Source of the DNA: Tulasnella sp. 424
Taxonomy: Eukaryota; Basidiomycota; Agaricomycetes; Cantharellales; Tulasnellaceae
NCBI GenBank assembly: GCA_019633425.1
Contig: WSUB01000239.1
Span: 1-50,602 of the forward strand
Length of the DNA: 50,602 nt
Reading direction: 5' to 3'
How positions within the stretch are numbered: the first letter of the stretch is position 1; each line of letters begins with the position of its first letter. The translations under genes and the position numbers were made by a program. Shown piece after piece: positions 1 through 9,251 of this stretch. The notes below the pieces were generated by a model, which was given only the letters and a program-made list of their open reading frames with translations, ran no database searches and was not told the DNA's origin.

Positions 1-10
1 CCTCGACTAG

Positions 11-900
11 AACCTGGGGTTCCGGCATCAACCACCGAACTCCACGACTTTTGTTCCTATCCAAGTCAGGTCAAAAATCAACCAATCCTTCGGTCGGGGA
101 ACACCAGATGCGTCCCCTACTCCTCCTTCGGGCGCATCGACAAGAAAATTCCCCATTGGCACGACGCAAGATCGTTCGGAAACCCGTCTACCTGATCATG
201 TGCCAATTGGAAACCCGACGAACCGCTCGTTCAGTTTAAACCCTGCTCCGCACACCACTCCACGAATCGGTCCTATCTGGGTAGAGAGACCGTCTACACG
301 GTCACACGATACGGAATCACTTCGCGCAGAGGGTTCTGGTGTTGGTGCTCGCCACGCCGACTCGTCAGGATCGGCGGAAAGGCCCGATCCTTCTGTAGAC
401 GGATTATCCTTGTTACGAGGATGGCAAGCCATATTTATGGACATGGATAATGAACTGCTTGCGGAAGCCGGGCTCCGGGTTACCCGACCGGAAACATTGG
501 CTCAAGGGCAGCGGGAGATGTTCAACGACCATCAGGTTAGCTTGTTGTCGATTGCGAAGGTTCTCTTAAATGACTGATGGAATTCTTCACTAGGTTATTC
601 TTAACATCCTCGAGACATCTCGTGGTGTATTATCAACACAGGCCCGGGAGACCCTTTCGGCCGTTGGCATCGAGATAATTTCTCGTCAGCCTCGCAGGGT
701 ACTTAATCCAAACGGAGAATCCGGTGTCGTACAAGGGGTAAGTTTCATTTTGATACAAGGTACCGAGAATATTCCCTCATTTCGTTCAATTCCAGCTGGC
801 GAATGCAAGCCCGAATCGCGGTGGTGGCATCATGGATTGGGCTCCCTTCGCACAGGAGGACGTAGTTGATGACCGAGGAAGTCCCATGCAAGTAGTCGCG
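11..900 (+). CDS. Unknown multi-exon gene, 5' part outside the window
   Basis: Three exons splice cleanly in one frame: 11-535 (open from a possible acceptor TAG at 8-10, first in-frame ATG at 200), 594-737 and 796-900. The introns at 536-593 and 738-795 are 58 bp each with GT..AG ends. The joined frame runs about 250 codons with no stop. The first half is rich in Pro/Ser/Thr/Arg and looks disordered. From about residue 140 it becomes more structured (GWQAIFMDMDNELL, then ILNILETSRGVL). A good donor (GTGAGT) follows at 901. One possible end is an acceptor at 1058 and a stop at 1074-1076 (..DALER), but that implies a 158-bp intron, longer than the others. I do not recognise a domain. The start probably lies left of the window. 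Confidence 0.5.
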
Positions 901-1076
901 GTGAGTATTTCGAAAAGTCAAAGATATCAGTCCCTGATGAGGAGCAAATCCTCATGGTGGACCCGGCAACGAGTTATTCACCTCCGTCACACAGTCACTG
1001 TACGATCTGTCATTGATGCAAAAGGATCGGATGGATATGGTGAGATTTTCATTCCCAGGATGCACTTGAAAGGTAA

Positions 1077-3489
1077 TGAAACTGACGAATGGGTATCTTG
1101 GAGCAGTCCGAGAATTAAGCTTTCTAGCCTTCTTGCTGCTCGCACCACCAAGCATACTCTACGTTATTCTACAACCACTACCAATAACTCATCGCCTTGG
1201 CATTCTTCTTGTAGCCCATCCACGTCAATTATCCCGTATTACTCGAATCCACATTCATCGTGTCGTCCTAGTCTCTAATTGTTGCCGTTCCAATCACGAA
1301 TAATATCATTGTCCGCTTGATGCTTTGTATTAATTGTTAATAACGGATTCTGGCTGCAAGTCCAGCCGTTTGCTTAATTACGATTAGGGCTCAAGCTCGT
1401 CGAGATTGATCGAGAGAGAGGATCTGGAGGTTTCATTGCTACGAAGTCATAGAGTTACAGATTTTTCGTCGTCGACGAATTATTATAATTCTCAGCTCGC
1501 AATCCAGTCTGGTAGTGTGATTGGCGCTGATTGGGCAGGCCTATGCGGGCGGAATGGCCGGTGGTCAGCACTATCAAGGTCGGGATTCGGGCCCGTAGCC
1601 CGAGGCAAGAGCAGTATAAAATGGACTGCACCTAGTTTCTTCTGAGAGTGCTCTGATATACCGTCGTTGGAAGTGAGGTCGCTGCTCGTGGCATATCCCA
1701 GTCGTCTATCTAGATCGCCGCCTAACCGTTGGGAGCGGATCCAACTTTGGCCACTATTCACTAATGTTCCAGCTGAGATAATGTAACGATGTAACTTGGG
1801 TACAAGATACAGGTTATTGAGCAGGCTGTGAAATCGCTTAAACAGCACAAGTACCTCGACACAGTGGTGTCACGGGTCGACGTGGTAACACTGGTGCCTG
1901 AACAGGTACAAATACCCCCCAAGCTGTAAATCGGTTCTCTTCACGACCTTTCTCTCCTCTCCTTCGTAAAGTTGCCAACATGCGGGACATAATACCAAGA
2001 GGAGCCAACCTATCCATACTCTTACAGATTCGGCTTCGCTAACACTCTGGGAATACCTAGGTTCCTCCTCAAGGTCAGCAATGGCTTAGTCGAAACCACC
2101 GCAAGAGACGTTCAGGCCTGGACTGCAAGGCTTGCGAAGGTTACCTGCCCTACCCCATCCGGAGTAGGCGTGAGTCTCACCACTAACCTAGCCAGCCTCG
2201 ACTCGCTAATCTCGTCTCTGTCTGTTCAGATGGAGCTCTAGACGATACCATCAGGTCGCGGACCGTGTGCTGGGTTCTGGGAGGCGATGTGGGAACCCGT
2301 CTCTTTAAATACCCGATGCCTGGGCAGGCGCGCCTGAGTTGATCGCTGGTAACCATCCCAGAAATCGCCCATAAGCACCGCTGCCTAAATACTAGTGTTC
2401 CATGCACATGGGCCTGATAGTCGTCGTCGCGCTCGTTAGCGCGGCCTTTACTATGAAGGCTCGCGGCAGTTGAAGTGAGTCAGAGCCTTTTGTTTCTACT
2501 CAGCCTGGACACTGACGTCATCCGGTGACGCATAGGCTCTTTCACGAAGACAGCGGCCCAAGATGGCGTATTCCGTCGTCACGAAGTAAAGTCTGAGATG
2601 TATGGAGCACGCACTGCCAAGAGCACCAGCAGTTCTGTCGATCTCCAATAGTAGGTGTTTTCTACGTGCCTGATCTGCTTCGGAGGCTAACAACCAGGCT
2701 TCTAGAGTGATCCGGACGGAACACAAGCGTGGCTCGGCATTACCAAGAGGTGGGACCTTGGACTGAATCTGCTCCTGTCCGAGGCAGTTTCAGCGGTCGG
2801 TCAATGCCCTCGGAACGCCCACGGGGTGAGCGTGAGCCGATGATCGACCACGCCAAGCGGCCATCCCGACGAAAATGGTTTCGCTTGTTTATCATCTATT
2901 TATTTGGGACCTTGAAGTCGTAGCGCGGGCCTCCTCGTGGCGGGTCCTGGAAACGCTTTCGGGAACGAAAACGGCTAGACCGCGCACTCACTCTGTACAC
3001 ACCTAGTAGTATAATGAATCGTTGTCTAAGCCTTTGTCCCTCCTCTCACTCATACCGTGAGCTGTCCGCTAACTGAGCTCAGTCTAGATCTCGTATTAAG
3101 TACTTCGCTGGGCGGGTCTAAGGGTTTGATCGCTCCTCGGTCGGGAGTCTGAGCTCCCTACTCAAATATCCTATTGCTAGCATTGCCTGTGAAGGAGCCC
3201 GCCTTGTGGACATGCATGTGACAATGTCTTACAGCGATCGTACGGCGGGATATGCACAAGACAACAAGAAATGCAATTATTGGTAGGTGAGACATAACAA
3301 GACGACGTGGTGGAAAGTGGGAAAGAATAATGGGGCAGCCGAAACGAAGGGACGGTGAACGGGAGTTGAGCAACTGTGAGCGGTGGAGGATGTTTATTAA
3401 AGAAGTACCAAGATGATGAATGCTTCAAGGATGTTGATGGTGAGAGGTACGTGCTCGTGACGGATCCGGCCGTAATGCTCCCCACCACC
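1077..3489. other. Intergenic stretch with no convincing gene
   Basis: Apart from the repeat relic near 1530-1700 I see no supported gene here. Open frames are short, differ between strands and do not join at plausible splice sites. A hydrophobic frame at about 1076-1303 (with ELSFLAFLLLAPPSILYVIL) is the only protein-like stretch, and it has no partner exons. No tRNA, rRNA or transposon ends were recognised. Confidence 0.5.
1530..1700 (-). repeat. Relic of the TF-family 5' region (fourth copy)
   Basis: This stretch is closely similar to 6050-6215 and 12405-12575. It shares the cores GGCCGGTGGTCA, TCGGGCCCGTAGCCCGAGGC and GCAGTATAAAATG, followed by TTTCTTCT and GTGCTCTGA. In the other two copies it lies just upstream of, or in the first exons of, the minus-strand transcription factor genes TF3 and TF2. 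Here no TF coding sequence follows on its left side. I read it as the truncated 5' end of a fourth, otherwise lost TF copy in the same orientation. Boundaries are approximate. Confidence 0.65.
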
Positions 3490-4471
3490 CTACATACCAG
3501 ATTCTTCCTCCCCAGGTTCATGTCGAGAAACCTTGGTAGGCGGTTTGTCGGACCCTCCACTGGAAGGGGAGGATCGTGCAGAAGTCGCTGAAGTTGCTTG
3601 GACCGCTTGCTCTGTCGGAGGCCCGGGCCTCGTTGGGACCGAAAACTGATCTGGAGTGCCTTGTTGCCGTGCATTCGGACAGGTGATACCTTGGATGATG
3701 GCTTTGACCCCTTCGGCGAAGCTATGGAATACGATGGCGGTGCATTCCACTGGCCCGCCCCCGTGTTGATTTCGTAACTAAAGCAGAGGAAATTTCAGCG
3801 AGTGTAGAGACAAAGGGGCCGTAAGAGTGGACAGACCTGTTCGGCGAGTCTTGGGTATTGCAGTTCGTGGGGCGACAGAGGCTCCAGGTCCACGTCAACA
3901 TAGCTATAGTAACCGCAGCATCGACGACCTCCTCTCGAAGTTGAAAGAACGAAAAGAAGCCTTTCTTCATATCTCTAGCTCTCAGAGGACGCGTCATTCT
4001 TCAGAAACCCGTTCGGCCCCACAACGAATCCATATTTTCGGTCGTTGGACAGACGAATGTTGCCTTCTGGTACAAATTCCAGTTCAAAGCCCCCTGATTT
4101 CGTAACCTATTCCGACAATGTGTTAAAACGCGACAGAAGAGTGGATATTGGGAGCTTACAGTTTTCACTTCGTCGATGAAGTACGCGTCCGCCAATCGGT
4201 CCGAGGGCGGCCTGTTCTCAACTCGGTGGAAGAGGCGGTCGATCACCTCGTTCCGTTCGGTTGACAGATGAGTAAGAGGGTGTGGTACTGCGGTCGGACG
4301 AAGCTGCATGGGGATGGCATTTCTGATCGTCTCGAACGATTTTGCTCGGTAGTCTGCTAAAGGGGAACGGGCGAATGAAGCGATGATTGAGAAAAGGGAT
4401 CCAGTAAAGCCACTTACTGCTTCTTTCACAGCTGCCATATTGATTTGAGGATCCTGAGCTACGTCGGTCAT
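3490..4471 (-). CDS. Unknown gene with an in-frame TAG at the head of an alternative exon
   Basis: Exon 1 is 4471-4160 (ATG, 104 codons, N-terminus MTDVAQDPQINMAAVKEAV, ending ..FIDEVKT) with donor GTAAGC. A 53-bp intron leads to acceptor AATAG and exon 2 at 4106. Its first 43 codons are well behaved (..EFVPEGNIRLSNDRKYGFVV..), then meet TAG at 3977-3975. The same frame continues for another 46 codons (RYEERLLFV.. to ..GYYSYVDVDLEPLSPHELQ), ending at 3837 with donor GTCTGT. Exon 3 (3777-3490) is in phase, has a PS-rich tail and ends EPGEEESGM-stop. The three segments fit as one protein except for the TAG. Either the TAG is a nonsense mutation, or it doubles as the AG of an alternative 3' splice site (exon from 3974). 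I do not recognise the family. Confidence 0.55.
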
Positions 4472-4546
4472 GGTTAGTGACGGTGGTGGTGGTGGAATGA
4501 AAGCTGAGGAGTCGTCAGCCTAAGGGTCTTCGTGGTATTTTTCTCA

Positions 4547-4756
4547 GAATGCTCCAAGTGTTTCAGCCGCCGGACTCGGAGCTCCAGGTTATCTAGGAGC
4601 TACAGACACGCCCGGAATACTGATAGAAGCTGAAATAAGAATTCATGAGGCTCTGGAGAACGGTTGTCTGATACGCGACCAAGTCCATCCATTAATATTC
4701 CGGTCCCTGCTCGATTTGACCGCCCGCTACCCCAATCCCGCGATTCCCTGTTAGGC
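4547..4756 (+). pseudogene. Exon-like open frame without a start codon (possible gene relic)
   Basis: After an acceptor-like TTTTTCTCAG, a frame of about 69 codons stays open to a TAG at about 4755. Its composition is protein-like: AAGLGAPGYLGATDTPGI, then EAEIRIHEALENGCLIRDQ and HPLIFRSLLDLTARYPNP. It has no ATG of its own and no clear upstream exon. Its right end coincides with the left border of the TF3 segmental duplication (about 4735), so the original gene may have been cut there. The family is not recognised, and this may be a chance open frame. Confidence 0.25.
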
Positions 4757-6320
4757 TAACGTACAGAGAATAAACACGTTTAGAAAGAGAAAAAAATAAG
4801 TCGTTGTGAACGAGTTGACGGTCTGGGTAAAGCGTTGAACGGGGACTCGTAAAGGGCGTCAGGAAAAAAGTCCCAACTTAATCCAACGCAAGTCTGCCCC
4901 TGATTTTCAATATACTCTGTGCCCGCGAGTTTCGAGCGAAGTTAAATACTGCTCGGTTGCCCTTTTCCAGCCAAAGGCGAAGTGCCAGTACCTCCACTCC
5001 CGATTCCAAGATTGCAGATATCATCTAACAACTTGATCCGTCTCCCTTTAGTAGCGTAGATGAGAATCAGAGCGCCTTAACCGAAGGTTGGTTGATACGG
5101 TTGCTTAGCATGAGCCTGAATAAAGAATTAAATCGTCAGCGCAACAGCGTCCGGCATGCCGAAACCACCCCTTGCTCCACACCTAACCACCTCTAACTCT
5201 TGAGTGAAAATACTCACAATTTACATAGAACTTCTGCGATCACGGTAGAAGGGGAAAAGATATGACCCGGACTGTCCGATGCGGCAAACGAGGGGCTGAC
5301 AATGGCTGTGGCTCCGGTGGGCTGTCTCTGACAAGGAACCGGAAACGTGATTATGACCAGGATAAGCTACGTGAGCGATCGACGTACCTGACCTACGGCA
5401 GGAGACCCTGAATAAGCTTGCGAGCGGGGAGAAACGCCGAGAAGGGCATGGCGGGCAAATGGATCTGAGATTGCTGCGACGGGGAGGATCCCCGAAGCTT
5501 GCGGACATGCTGGCCGCGGTGGAAGGCTTGTAACAGGGGTTCTTGATAACCCTTGAACGCGTTTGCACGTGCATGCTCTCAAGCCAGCGTCCTTTTGCTC
5601 AATTACAGCCTCGAGCTCCGTTGGACACAGAACATGTCAGTCTAGGGTATTCGAAGTGGTTCAGAGAGTTTTGAATGCATACCGATACGACTTTCGAGCC
5701 GAGACATCTCTGCCTTCGGACCTTCAGCGACTTCTGCACGGTTGTCGTAGGTGCACTCTGGCTCTTCAAAAGCGAGTCTTGGGTTCGTTTTTGACGAATA
5801 AGCGTGCGAGCGGGTGCATGGTCCGCACGGCAATGACGTGTCGCTGGGAGGCTATAGCCCGATTGAACGTTGAAGACAAGGGCTAACCAAAGCTTTGGAT
5901 GACAGGTCAACGTAACAAAGAAATCGTCAGCGAGGGTGACCATCGGGCATCATAACCGAACATGCTCTCACCAACTTACTTCTTCTGCACTGTTAGAAGG
6001 CATACGGTCATGATCTCCGCCTCGATTGTGGTTCTTGGGACGATTTTGCTTACCTGGTGGCAGCCCTATGTGGGCAGAGTGGCCGGTGGTCAACACCGTC
6101 AAGGACGGGATTCGGGCCCGTAGCCCGAGGCAAGAGCAGTATAAAATGCACCGCACCTGGTTTCTTCTGCGTGTGCTCTGAGATGGAGTCGCTGCTCGTT
6201 GCATATCCAGTAGGGGTGATGGCTTTCGTCCGTCTCGGAGTGACGCCGACTGTCACACGGGTGATTTGCACCAAGCACCGTTATCCCCGTCCCCGCTCTT
6301 GCTTGTGACAGTGACATTAT
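4735..6320 (-). pseudogene. TF3: internally deleted copy of the Zn-cluster transcription factor
   Basis: Both ends match TF2 but the middle is missing. The right part (about 5240-6210) matches the TF2 5' region: the CGPCTRSHAYSSK motif near 5830-5790, the linker AEMSRLESRI and the exon with ACTCKR. The left part (4735-5215) matches the TF2 3' end, including the last exon IKLLDD..IGSGG.. and its TAG stop, and the 3' flank with GGCTAACGTACA. The join lies at about 5205-5250 and removes what is roughly 9545-11580 in TF2, about 2 kb. The lost part is the core of the fungal_trans domain. The frame on the left of the join does not continue the right one, so no complete regulator can be made. It probably arose by duplication followed by deletion. 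Confidence 0.8.
6050..6215 (-). repeat. TF-family 5' repeat, copy at TF3
   Basis: Member of the three-copy repeat described at 1530-1700. It contains GGGCCCGTAGCCCGAGGC and CAGTATAAAATG and sits at the 5' side of TF3. On its left edge it carries CCACCAG followed by GTAAGC on the minus strand, a good splice donor. The repeat may therefore include a short 5' exon as well as promoter sequence. Confidence 0.65.
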
Positions 6321-6919
6321 AAACGTTGCGCTACAACTTGAACAGAAAGCTGGCCTCACCACAGGTCGCGATCGTGCAGAATAGTTCTGATTCAAGCACA
6401 GCAGAATTTTAACCATCAACTAGATATCTGATTCAAATCGAATCCTGTATATGCTGGGCTATGGTCAAGCTAGGCACTCTCGGAGACTGGTGTTGAGCAG
6501 ATCCCTTAGCTCGCTCTTCGCCAGAATGAGAACAGACAGGAGAGGAGGAAGAAGAGGTCCGCGGCATATGTGCCTTTGAGTAATATCAACCAATGTCCAG
6601 GATTCGACGCCGTCCTAATGTGACCAGGCGCGAGGATCCCCTTACCATCTACAATACTAAACCTACGAAGTCACCTCGAGCAAGACGTCAGGAGTGGGGA
6701 TTCTGCATGAATAAGAGTTTCGGAAGGTGGCAATTTCTCTGACCAATCCCCAGGGCTAGGGTAACCGATATGCATGAGATGTTCCCGTCGCACGGAGCAG
6801 GAAACTGTCACCGAACTCGTCCAGAATACTTAGACCGCTACTGGCACCGGGAGTCTCGTGGAAGGTCGGTTTCTAATGATAACAAAGCTCTACCTGACCA
6901 CCTGCGTTTACAATTTTAG
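6320..6919. other. Spacer between TF3 and armadillo gene A
   Basis: No gene is seen. The right part (about 6735-6919), read on the minus strand, is the 3' flank of gene A. It resembles the flanks after copies C, D and E, sharing GAGCTTTGTTAT, TAGCGGTCTA, GTGCGACGGGAACA and CTGGGGA(C/T)TGGTCAG. The rest is unassigned. Confidence 0.5.
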
Positions 6920-8559
6920 TCAGACCCGAGCACGTCTACTATACTCGGGAAAGTAACGAGTTAAAATGTCGTGACAATCGTTCTTGAGTTTCAAATCACC
7001 GAGCTCGCGAGAGTCTCGCACAGCACGCAGGTTTTGGGCACACGAATTGCATCGAAGAATCGCTAATGGAGAGCTGTCCGCTTCTGGCGCTTGCGAACCC
7101 TTCCATTCCAAAACATTGGTGATCCCAAGGACCGCAAGCTCCCTCGACCAACAATCTGGTGTTAGAAGTGCAGCCGCCAGACCGTCCAGGCAATGCCCTT
7201 CAATGACGGCTCGTCTCACTTTGTCGTCGGCAACCTCTGCCGTTAGGTTTGAGATGGCCGAACACGCATAACGTCGACATCCAGTGGAGTTTTGGCCATC
7301 CATTAGAATGCGAACGATTGGCTCAAGAAGCCCGGAGTCCAAGAAAGCTTGAACTTGTCTCCGATTCCGTGCGGTGATGTTTGACGCATTCCAACATACG
7401 ATCTCGTGCACTAGTTGATCTCCACCTGCGCCCGCCAACGCAACCGAAAGCGCGGGTAGCAGTCCAGCATTGACAGCGACGTCGATATCATCGTCGTCTC
7501 CCCTGACGAGATAGCTGAGGTACATCAATACCTGCTTTTGGAGGGCTACGCTGGACGAAGAGTCCGCGAGGAGTTGGGTCAGGCGGGGGACCACCCCGGT
7601 CTCGACGAAATCCGACCGTGGAAGACCGCGACAGCAGATCCGCTCGAGGGCTCGGACGGCGTATTGAAGGGACTCCATATTTGCTTCGTCTATTGAAGTA
7701 TCCAAGATGTAACGAACAAGACACGGAAGGATATGTTTCATCTGTTGTGATTAAGATGGTTAGTCGACTTGAGTCGGATTCATGCCTTAATTAAGGGGGT
7801 TTCATACTCGCGTGATAATAGGTGGTCGTGGCGGCCAAGGATGGAGATAGCATAAAATAGCCCAAACGGCTCTCCTTTGAGTATTTGTAGGACCTAGGTC
7901 TGCATCGTTCAAGATAGCCACGAGAGCGTTGATCCCTCCTTCGTCCTCAACACGATTTCGGTGTACGGAAGAGTCATCAGTAATGTTTGCCAAAGCCCAA
8001 ACAGCGTTATCCGAGACATCCTCGTTCGGAGAAGCGGCAAGTCGGGCGAGCTTTGAAATTGCCCCAGCGTCGACAACCTTCCGTGTCTGCTGGGCGGTTC
8101 CGCAGGCTAAGTTTGCGACTATACAGGCAACTTCGCTCTTGAAAAGAGACCAGAAGAAGGTCAGGGTAGGGCGCAACGCAAACGAAGGTTTCAAGGACAT
8201 GACAAACCTGAAGTCGCGTGTCATCAGAGTCCAGCAAAGATACAAGATCTGGCACGAGCCCTGTGTCTACAATAGGCTGTACGACTTGAGAAGGGGGGAA
8301 CCCCCCGAACGTTTGAAGGATTTCTCGTATTTTGGTAACCACTGCTTTCCGAATCTCCGGATCTTCCGATCTGACTCCCAGTAAGAGGCAGTTAGGAATC
8401 TAAGAGCAGAAGCATGAGCAGCTTTACTCATGACAGAAACACAAACCGAAGAGCACGTACTTTCCCGTCCTCCAAAAGGGACGCTTGGATCCCCGAGACG
8501 TCCTGCAACGTAGGAGCGGCTAACTCCGCTGCAGCTCCTTTCAAAGTCTTTTCTTCCAT
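6920..8559 (-). CDS. Importin-alpha-like armadillo protein, copy A
   Basis: Four exons in phase: 8559-8461, 8399-8208, 8137-7808 and 7741-6920, giving 480 residues. Helical armadillo units resemble importin alpha from its ARM1/2 to the C-terminal helix (RDSRELGDLKLKNDCHDIL matches the importin-alpha end region). Importin alpha binds classical NLS cargo through Trp/Asn pairs and binds importin beta through an N-terminal basic IBB domain. Here the N-terminus (MEEKTLKGAAAELAA) is acidic and too short to be an IBB. Two NLS-pocket tryptophans are changed: EAAW to EVAC (residue 102) and ACW to ACS in the last repeat. Exon 2 is three codons longer than in the other copies (TFGGFPP). This is the only complete minus-strand member. 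A TATATAA lies about 15 bp upstream of the ATG. Confidence 0.85.
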
Positions 8560-8759
8560 CCTTCAATTATATAGCCAGCAAGGATGTATGTAAGTGCTCA
8601 AGAGTCGAGATCGGTCCCTGCGGTGGTGCGTTTGCAGAGAGCGGTAACGTTCCGGTCCGGAACGCGGCGGGAATGTGTGAGAAACCGCGGACCATGCTCG
8701 CGATGTTCCCAAGCCGAAACACGATGCGATCATTCCCTGCTAAAATGTCCTTGTCAGCC

Positions 8760-8960
8760 CGCTAGTAAGAGGGGAGGCTTGAACATCCTATCTGTGATAA
8801 AAGCACAAACCGAAACTCGCGTACTTTCCCTTTGTCCGTAAGAGGCTCTTTGATACCCAAGACCTCCTGTAATGTAAGAGTAGCCAACTTTGCTGTAGCT
8901 CCTTTCAAGGTCACTTCATCCATGCTTAATTTCTGTCAACCAATAAGCAGTTATGTGAGA
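8760..8960 (-). pseudogene. A': orphan first exon of an armadillo gene
   Basis: An intact exon 1 at 8923-8825 (MDEVTLKGATAKLATLTLQ.., 33 codons) has the family donor GTACGCG. It is followed by family intron 1 sequence (GTTTCGGTTTGTG, GGATGTTCAAGCC), which breaks off at about 8765, just at the start of exon 2. Upstream it has the family promoter words GAGCTC and GCAAACGAACCA (minus strand). Nothing of exons 2-4 follows. Gene A begins about 200 bp further on. This is the 5' remnant of a further minus-strand copy. Confidence 0.8.
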
Positions 8961-9251
8961 GCTCGAGATCGGTCACTTCGCTGGTTCGTTTGCAACACAG
9001 CTCGTCACTGACGACTCTGCGCCTGACACCTCGATCCTGCATTTCCCTGGTAGGCTAACGTACAAAGGAAGAAGAAAAGAGATTAAAAAAGAAAACAGAA
9101 GGGTACTTGTGAACAAGTTGACAGTCTGGGCAAGTTGAACGGGGAACCTCGTAAAATGGCGTCTGGAATAAAGCCACAACCCAAACCTAAGTCCGACGCA
9201 GATCTACACCCCATTTCCAACTTATTCGCAGTCCACTAGGTTGGAGCCGAG

